A DNA stretch of 55,869 bases, taken from UBA7374 sp049890275. GTDB taxonomy: Bacteria > Verrucomicrobiota > Verrucomicrobiia > Opitutales > Coraliomargaritaceae. The stretch is from the NCBI GenBank assembly GCA_049890275.1, contig JBMHBT010000010.1:1-55869 (forward strand), written 5' to 3'. The translations under genes were made by a program, and so were the position numbers. Below, in pieces: positions 53,635 to 55,869 of the stretch (positions within the stretch are counted from its first letter, which is position 1; the number at the start of each line of letters is the position of its first letter). Below the pieces are notes generated by a model, which saw only the letters and a program-made list of their open reading frames with translations, had not been told where the DNA came from and made no database searches.

Positions 53635-53665
53635 TTTAGTTAGAGTCAAGCATTCGTCTTATTTT

Positions 53666-53884
53666 TTAATCCTTCAGTTGTTTGAGATAAGCAGGGTGGC
53701 GTAGTTTTTTGAGCGCTTTAGCTTCGATTTGGCGCACTCTCTCCCGAGTCAGTCCCATGATCGTTCCGATTTCCTCAAGAGTGAGTTGCCGGCCCGGGCA
53801 ATGTTCGGACACCCACCGATGCGCGGAGGCTAATCGGGTGTCTGGGTTGTCGGCAGTAAATGCAGGTAATTCAGAGACTTCCAT
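53666..53884 (-). CDS. Mini-protein consisting of a sigma-70 region 4
   Basis: 72 residues. The C-terminal 40 read as a standard sigma region 4.2: LTLEEIGTIMGLTRERVRQI then EAKALKKLRHP, almost identical to primary sigma factors. There is no region 2 or 3. It overlaps the preceding mini-gene by 14 bp in another frame. It could be a DNA-binding regulator, a decoy for core polymerase or anti-sigma factors, or the relic of a sigma gene. Confidence 0.75.
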   Translation of the reverse strand: MEVSELPAFTADNPDTRLASAHRWVSEHCPGRQLTLEEIGTIMGLTRERVRQIEAKALKKLRHPAYLKQLKD

Positions 53885-54074
53885 AGGGCTTGTGAGGAGT
53901 CAGTTCTTTCAGTTCAGGGTGTTGTTTCAATTTTTTCAGCGCTCTTGTGTAGAGCGATCGTGCAGTTTCTCGTGAGGTACCAATTGATTTTCCGATCGAT
54001 TCAAAGGAGGATCGATCCTGAGAGTCGTGATTTGTTTGTTGGCGAATCTTAGAAGTGCTGTGTGTGCAGTACAT
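53871..54074 (-). CDS. Second mini-protein with sigma region 4-like HTH
   Basis: 67 residues from the ATG at 54074. SSFESIGKSIGTSRETARSL and YTRALKKLKQHPELKEL follow the region 4.2 pattern (EIGxxxGxSxExxRxxxxxALxKL) but are diverged from the neighbour. No other sigma regions. Placed directly upstream of, and overlapping, the other mini-sigma gene, so the two are probably co-translated and may act as a pair. Confidence 0.6.
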   Translation of the reverse strand: MYCTHSTSKIRQQTNHDSQDRSSFESIGKSIGTSRETARSLYTRALKKLKQHPELKELTPHKPYGSL

Positions 54075-54458
54075 TTTTCTATAATATCAAATATTTCTGT
54101 GATTTGCCAAAAAAGTTTTTTAGACATCCCTCTACTCTACATAAAAAAGTAGCTGAATTTTTGAAGCAGACCCTAATTTTTACACAAAAAGACCCTATTT
54201 CTTTTCTTGGATACGTCCTTCTCGATTGGTACAGGAGCAAATCAGAAGAGGTGATTCGCTGAAAAAGACTACGATTCCTGCATTTCGAATGGTTTTGCTC
54301 ACAGGCCTTTTCGCGGATAATTTTTTTAATGCAAAATAACCCTACGGGTTAAAAAACATTAAGGGGTAGGGCGATTTGACAGACTGCAAAATTTCCTTTT
54401 TCAGCAGCATCCCAACCGGGGCATTCCGCCTCGGATTCAATCCAACAAAAGGAAAAAT
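54075..54458. other. 384-bp AT-rich gap with regulatory-looking sequence, no gene seen
   Basis: Divergent region between the mini-sigma pair (minus) and the next plus-strand operon. It holds an inverted repeat AACCCTACGGGTT (54340s), a nearby AGGGGTAGGG, and a TTGACA at 54376-54381 with no clear -10. A short plus-strand open frame at 54062-54262 is AT-rich with no ribosome-binding site and I do not accept it. Confidence 0.4.
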
Positions 54459-54824
54459 ATGCTCATGTCGAAAAACCTCCGCGAACTCATCGAGTCGCTT
54501 GAATCCCTCATCAGCTTCAGTCGCTGCAACGCCGCACTCTCGCATCTGCCCATCGATGATCTCCTCGAAGGTATCCTAGAGGGCGACTTTAAAAGCGCTC
54601 TTGAGAGTATGTGTTGCCTGATCGAACCTGTTCGGCAAAAGAGCCCGCAGGCCGCAGAAGATCTCGAAAAAATCATTTCCGGTGAGCTGCCCCTTGCAAA
54701 ATCGCTACCCCGTATGTTAGAATGCCTACGATATGTGCAACCAAATACCGCCGAAGCCTTTCAATGCGAAGTACTCGAAACCAAGACCGGCTGGGACATT
54801 ACCCTCGAAGAGGAGGAAGTTTAA
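54459..54824 (+). CDS. Unknown 121-residue acidic protein
   Basis: ATG at 54459 (or 54465) preceded by AAAGGA. Helical, acidic product: LRELIESLESLISFSRCNAA, LPIDDLLEGILEGDFKSALE, EKIISGELPLAKSLPRMLEC, ending in a Glu run. No known family. It is followed two bases later by the GIY-YIG-like gene, whose strong Shine-Dalgarno lies inside this gene's 3' end, so the pair forms an operon. It may be a partner or inhibitor of that protein. Confidence 0.65.
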   Translation: MLMSKNLRELIESLESLISFSRCNAALSHLPIDDLLEGILEGDFKSALESMCCLIEPVRQKSPQAAEDLEKIISGELPLAKSLPRMLECLRYVQPNTAEAFQCEVLETKTGWDITLEEEEV

Positions 54825-54826
54825 TT

Positions 54827-55273
54827 ATGGCTAAATCCAATAGGACGCTCAAAAAGTCTAACGAATACTCTGTGTATGTAATTGAACTCAAAAAAACTAT
54901 CTGGATAAAAGAAGCTGGCTTCCGTAAAAAGAATCCTCACCTGACAAAGGAGTATAACGGGAAATGCTACTATGTTGGACAAACCAGCCATCAGCCGGAA
55001 TGCCGATACAAGCAACATGTTTCCAAGCGAAGAGACACGCCTGGTTCTATGTTTATTTGTGGCTGTTTTACGGAAAAGCCTAGAAAAAGAGAGTTTACCT
55101 CAAAAAATAAACCGGGTCGTTTTGTTAAGGAATACCACATGAAAGGTGGACTCAGGCCGATTATATACGCACAGCTCAACCCTGTTGGAGAAACGAAAGA
55201 GGTCGCTGAAATTGCAGAGAAAAGTTTGGCTCAACAATTACGCGATCAGGGCTTCGCCGTTCACTCCGCATAA
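54827..55273 (+). CDS. GIY-YIG-like nuclease domain protein
   Basis: 148 residues from the ATG at 54827, with AGGAGG at 54811-54816. The fold signature is visible in a variant form: YSVYVIELKKTIW (GIY equivalent), then YYVGQTSHQPECRYKQHVSK (YIG equivalent, with the conserved Arg and His), and a Glu-containing helix AEIAEKSLAQQLRDQGF that could supply the metal-binding Glu. An insertion of about 20 residues separates the two strands. Single-domain GIY-YIG proteins occur in mobile elements, repair and restriction. No partner domain is attached here. Confidence 0.7.
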   Translation: MAKSNRTLKKSNEYSVYVIELKKTIWIKEAGFRKKNPHLTKEYNGKCYYVGQTSHQPECRYKQHVSKRRDTPGSMFICGCFTEKPRKREFTSKNKPGRFVKEYHMKGGLRPIIYAQLNPVGETKEVAEIAEKSLAQQLRDQGFAVHSA

Positions 55274-55470
55274 TCATGGCACGCAGCATGACCATAGTGA
55301 GTATGTGTTGTAACGGTCGAGTTGCTTTGAAGCTTTTCAATCCAAAAATATCCTTCCTTCTCCTGCGGAAAGAGCGGTAGTCGAGTCACAAGCTTCAGGC
55401 TAATCGATTAATTATACTTAGTACACACTCATGACTTGAATTTGGATTCAAAACGTCTTTGGGTAGTCAC

Positions 55471-55869
55471 ATGGTGCCTTCTATTGTTCCTACTTGCATA
55501 ATTGTAAGCCTGATGGGTACTGCCGCAGGTGAGGGTAGAGGAGTGGAAAAGCTTGGCTTTTTTGAGTTGCCGTTTGTCTATCCGCCACTGGTTGAGTGTC
55601 TCGTCGAGGACCTCGGCGATCACCATCCCAACATTATGGCCCTTGACCTCAAGGGAGCTCAGGACAGCAACCAAATTGCTCGGGCACTTGATTTTAAATC
55701 CATTCACAACGAAACACCCGGCACCGCCCCATGGGTACTAATAAGCGAACCTCATCCGCACAGCGAAAGCACCTACTTCAAATACCATCCTGCAAAAAGG
55801 GATCCCGATCGAACGATCTATTTTGGATGCTACAGTTGGGGCGGCGTTTCCGGTCACTGTAGCCATCAC
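55471..55869 (+). CDS. Partial unknown protein running off the window
   Basis: An ATG at 55471 opens a frame without a stop for 133 codons up to the window end. It begins MVPSIVPTCIIVSLMGTAAG, which could be a signal peptide, then LPFVYPPLVECLVEDLGDHH, ALDLKGAQDSNQIARALDF and APWVLISEPHPHSESTYFKY. A TTG at 55459 is in frame. Ribosome-binding site weak. The opposite strand also has a 92-codon frame here (55429-55707), so the strand is not certain. No family recognised. Confidence 0.45.
   Translation, partial: MVPSIVPTCIIVSLMGTAAGEGRGVEKLGFFELPFVYPPLVECLVEDLGDHHPNIMALDLKGAQDSNQIARALDFKSIHNETPGTAPWVLISEPHPHSESTYFKYHPAKRDPDRTIYFGCYSWGGVSGHCSHH

Noticed and set aside
54062..54262. 66-codon plus-strand frame
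   Set aside because: AT-rich, no ribosome-binding site, and it overlaps the start of the mini-sigma gene on the other strand.

Overview
This window reads as chromosomal DNA of a Verrucomicrobiota bacterium, most likely of the Opitutae/Puniceicoccales type (Coraliomargarita-like). That placement is inferred from gene content, not from a 16S gene. It rests on a contiguous dcw (division and cell wall) cluster with a MurC-MurB fusion and a sequence-divergent FtsZ, a class Ic-like ribonucleotide reductase of the kind known in the related Chlamydiae, an animal-type UDP-glucose dehydrogenase, and a MurE with the meso-diaminopimelate signature (a Gram-negative-type wall).

Layout. 1-14446 is a housekeeping block. 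It holds aroB-ftsY-nusB-ribH on the minus strand, tgt, recO-like and DUF502 genes, a HAD phosphatase, ugd, fabV, and an AddAB-like helicase/nuclease pair on the minus strand. 14447-34772 is the dcw cluster, all on the plus strand and tightly packed, with many ATGA stop/start overlaps: mraZ, a small ORF, rsmH, ftsL-like, a small ORF, ftsI, murE, murF, mraY, murD, a LysM lipoprotein, ftsW, murG, murC-murB, ddl, ftsQ, ftsA, an unknown membrane-anchored protein, and ftsZ. A triple TGGG repeat at 10-bp spacing in front of mraZ looks like the MraZ operator. 34876-37147 is a small copper/redox cassette: SCO-family protein, a His-rich exported protein, and an exported nickel superoxide dismutase. Then come a two-TM protein, a GT1 glycosyltransferase, a DciA-like protein and a secreted hydrolase.

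40716-45154 is nrdB-nrdA on the minus strand. A pair of NrdR boxes lies upstream, and an intrinsic terminator sits between the two genes. NrdB has Leu in place of the radical tyrosine. 45603-47144 is an ECF sigma factor, a candidate anti-sigma protein and a DUF3106-like exported protein. tRNA-Lys and tRNA-Thr follow.

From the 3' end of tRNA-Thr to the end of the window the content changes to an accessory island. It carries a tyrosine integrase, an excisionase-like HTH protein, and a translationally coupled operon ending in a putative PD-(D/E)xK-like (QxK) nuclease with membrane segments. After these come an unknown protein, an XRE regulator coupled to a large von Willebrand A protein with a perfect 20-bp palindrome at its promoter, two overlapping genes that each encode little more than a sigma-70 region 4, a small unknown protein coupled to a GIY-YIG-like protein, and a gene running off the end. 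The strongest candidates for undescribed biology are the membrane nuclease operon (49408-50919) and the XRE/vWA plus mini-sigma block (51691-54074). In the core region the points to re-examine are the FtsZ T7 loop, the missing Tgt zinc ligands, the extra gene between ftsA and ftsZ, and the Leu-type NrdB.
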